Shown: in pieces, positions 5,144 to 6,041 of the stretch
Layout of the letters: each line of letters begins with the position of its first letter
Numbering within the stretch: the stretch's first letter is position 1
Source: Bacillota bacterium
GTDB taxonomy: Bacteria; Bacillota; Clostridia; Lachnospirales; Lachnospiraceae
Length of the DNA: 6,041 bases
Direction: 5' to 3'
NCBI GenBank assembly: GCA_023436765.1
Contig: JAEZHX010000116.1
Location: 1-6,041 of the forward strand
Notes under the pieces: generated by a model
The model's database searches: none
What the model was told of the DNA's origin: nothing
What the model saw: the letters and a program-made list of their open reading frames with translations, nothing else
Program-made: the position numbers and the translations under genes

Positions 5144-5599
5144 ATGAGCCATTTGAACCCGGATAAGCTGACAGTAGAATATCGGGGAGCTGTATCGGAG
5201 ACCGAACCGATTATTCCAAGAAGGTATACACTGACCCATTCCGATCTGACAGCGGATTTATTCTTAACGATAGCTTCGGAATTTGCCTACGATAAACTGA
5301 ATGAGACAAGGGATGAGGTGCTGGGGGAATGGTTAGCCACGGATACTGGATATCTGTATTACGTGTATCTTCAGGCAGAGGGGCAGAATGGTGCGGGGAG
5401 TGCTGTGATTCGTCGGGAGATCTTCCGGCGTGAGCTGCCGCTTGCGTTGGAGGCGATACGTTATGGTGACAGAGCATTCTTCGAGGCTCATCCCGGATCA
5501 GATCAAATTCCGATTATAGTTTTCTTCCTGTCTTCCAAGCCTGAGTTAAACGAAGCTGAGTACGGGGGAACCTTCTCAGACTATGACATCACTGCTTAA
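5144..5599 (+). CDS. Staygreen (SGR) family protein
   Basis: A 151-residue soluble protein of the staygreen family. Plant SGR proteins remove Mg from chlorophyll a; bacterial relatives occur in non-photosynthetic species, and at least one is reported to dechelate chlorophyll in vitro, but their native role is unknown. The visible match is strong: PRRYTLTHSDLTADLFLTI (25-43; plant form YTLTHCDFTANLTLTI), RDEVLGEW (56-63), IFRRELPLALEAIRYGD (93-109; plant form IFSKELPLVLKAV.HGD), FFEAHP (112-117) and a hydrophobic strand IPIIVFF (122-128). His32 and Asp34 of the THSD motif are conserved; related residues have been implicated in activity. There is no signal peptide or membrane helix, so the protein should be cytoplasmic. 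The ATG has GGAG 8 bases upstream. It lies 95 bases after the arabinofuranosidase gene on the same strand and is followed by a strong terminator. Family call is firm; substrate in this host is not known. Confidence 0.92.
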   Translation: MSHLNPDKLTVEYRGAVSETEPIIPRRYTLTHSDLTADLFLTIASEFAYDKLNETRDEVLGEWLATDTGYLYYVYLQAEGQNGAGSAVIRREIFRRELPLALEAIRYGDRAFFEAHPGSDQIPIIVFFLSSKPELNEAEYGGTFSDYDITA

Positions 5600-5640
5600 G
5601 AAGCAAGGTAAAATACGGATACAGCTTTTGTAGTATCCAA

Positions 5641-5687
5641 ATCACAAAAAACAAGCCTGACCTAATGTGCAGGCTTGTTTTTGTGAT
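5641..5687. terminator. Bidirectional rho-independent terminator between convergent genes
   Basis: ATCACAAAAAACAAGCCTG (5641-5659) and CAGGCTTGTTTTTGTGAT (5670-5687) form a stem of about 18 pairs with a single bulged A and a 10-base loop. The GC core AAGCCTG/CAGGCTT is followed by a T run when read from either strand, so it can end both the plus-strand staygreen transcript and the minus-strand ferritin-like transcript. Confidence 0.9.
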
Positions 5688-5755
5688 AATTAGGGTCTGC
5701 CGAACTTGCCTTTCTTATGAATTACTTATAGGACCACTTATCCTTAGGATTCAAA

Positions 5756-6041
5756 CTATTTACAGGAAGTATACAGAGTACTGAACATCGTCGCATGTTC
5801 CTGTTCATCCACCATCGCCAGGAAGAAACAATCCCGGATCAGCTGGTCCGTTGTACTGAGCTTTATATTCTTATAGAACTCTACAGCCTCCAATTCCCCA
5901 ATCAACGCCTTCAGGAGTGCTTCATGATAACAGGGGAAGCACTCATGATCTACATGGTATTCAGGAGCATTATCCGTATAATAGCAGTATAGTTTACTGA
6001 ACATCTCCAGATGCTTCAGCTCATCACAGTAGGCGTGCTCA
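5756..6041 (-). CDS. Ferritin-like (rubrerythrin-type) diiron protein, C-terminal part (cut by the right edge)
   Basis: The frame is open to the window edge, so its start lies beyond 6041; the ATG at 6004 is internal, because codons before it (EHAYCDELKHLE) continue the fold. The 94 visible residues hold the second helix of one helix pair, with DELKHLEMFSKLY (6-18), and a full second pair, GELEAVEFY (48-56) and DEQEHATMFSTLY (78-90). These are the Glu and Glu-x-x-His ligands of a four-helix ferritin-like diiron site. The two DExxH segments match at 9 of 13 positions, showing an internal duplication. Related Clostridia proteins are soluble and thought to act in iron or oxidative-stress handling, without proven function. 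Between the two halves is a His/Cys cluster (YHVDHECFPCYH, 28-39) that I do not recognise as a standard family feature. No rubredoxin-like C-terminal domain is present: the protein ends 4 residues after the second motif. It is convergent with the staygreen gene. Confidence 0.85.
   Translation of the reverse strand, partial: EHAYCDELKHLEMFSKLYCYYTDNAPEYHVDHECFPCYHEALLKALIGELEAVEFYKNIKLSTTDQLIRDCFFLAMVDEQEHATMFSTLYTSCK

Noticed and set aside
5211..5477. 88-codon minus-strand frame antisense to the staygreen gene
   Set aside because: His/Pro/Ser-rich translation typical of an antisense shadow; the staygreen frame is clearly the coding one.
5741..5749. Small palindrome TCCTTAGGA downstream of the ferritin-like gene
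   Set aside because: Only four pairs around one base, no T run; too short to call a terminator or operator.

Overview
The window looks like a piece of a plant-polysaccharide-degrading Clostridia chromosome, probably from the Lachnospiraceae or a close relative. This is inferred from moderate-to-low GC, strong AGGAGG-type ribosome binding sites, a Gram-positive lipoprotein signal, and the mix of families present. No rRNA, tRNA, CRISPR array, transposase or phage gene was seen.

Layout. (1) At the left edge, on the minus strand, is the first 82 codons of a small two-helix membrane protein, cut by the window end and probably starting at a TTG codon. (2) After a rho-independent terminator comes a minus-strand gene for a 484-residue membrane-bound regulator: twelve MFS-like transmembrane segments followed by a LuxR/GerE helix-turn-helix. 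(3) Divergent from it, across a 236-base intergenic region with a perfect 8-base dyad beside an extended -10 element, is a plus-strand lipoprotein GH10 endo-1,4-beta-xylanase. (4) After its terminator is a plus-strand cytoplasmic GH51 alpha-L-arabinofuranosidase. (5) Next is a plus-strand staygreen-family (SGR) protein, homologous to the plant chlorophyll Mg-dechelatase. (6) A strong, probably bidirectional, terminator separates it from a convergent minus-strand ferritin-like (rubrerythrin-type) diiron protein that runs off the right edge.

How the genes may work together (inference). The xylanase, tethered outside the membrane by a long acidic linker, would cut arabinoxylan. Oligosaccharides would enter through a transporter not in this window. 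The cytoplasmic GH51 enzyme would then strip arabinofuranose side chains. The divergent MFS-LuxR protein is a natural candidate to sense a xylan-derived or other small molecule at the membrane and activate the xylanase promoter, whose -35 region is poor and overlaps the dyad. The sequence GATAGAATAT(C)GGGT recurs upstream of the small membrane protein gene, and the xylanase and arabinofuranosidase promoters share a 13/16 match around an extended -10, so a small local regulon is possible.

The most unusual items are the MFS-LuxR regulator beside a xylanase, the shared promoter elements, and a staygreen homologue in an apparently non-photosynthetic anaerobe next to plant cell-wall hydrolases.
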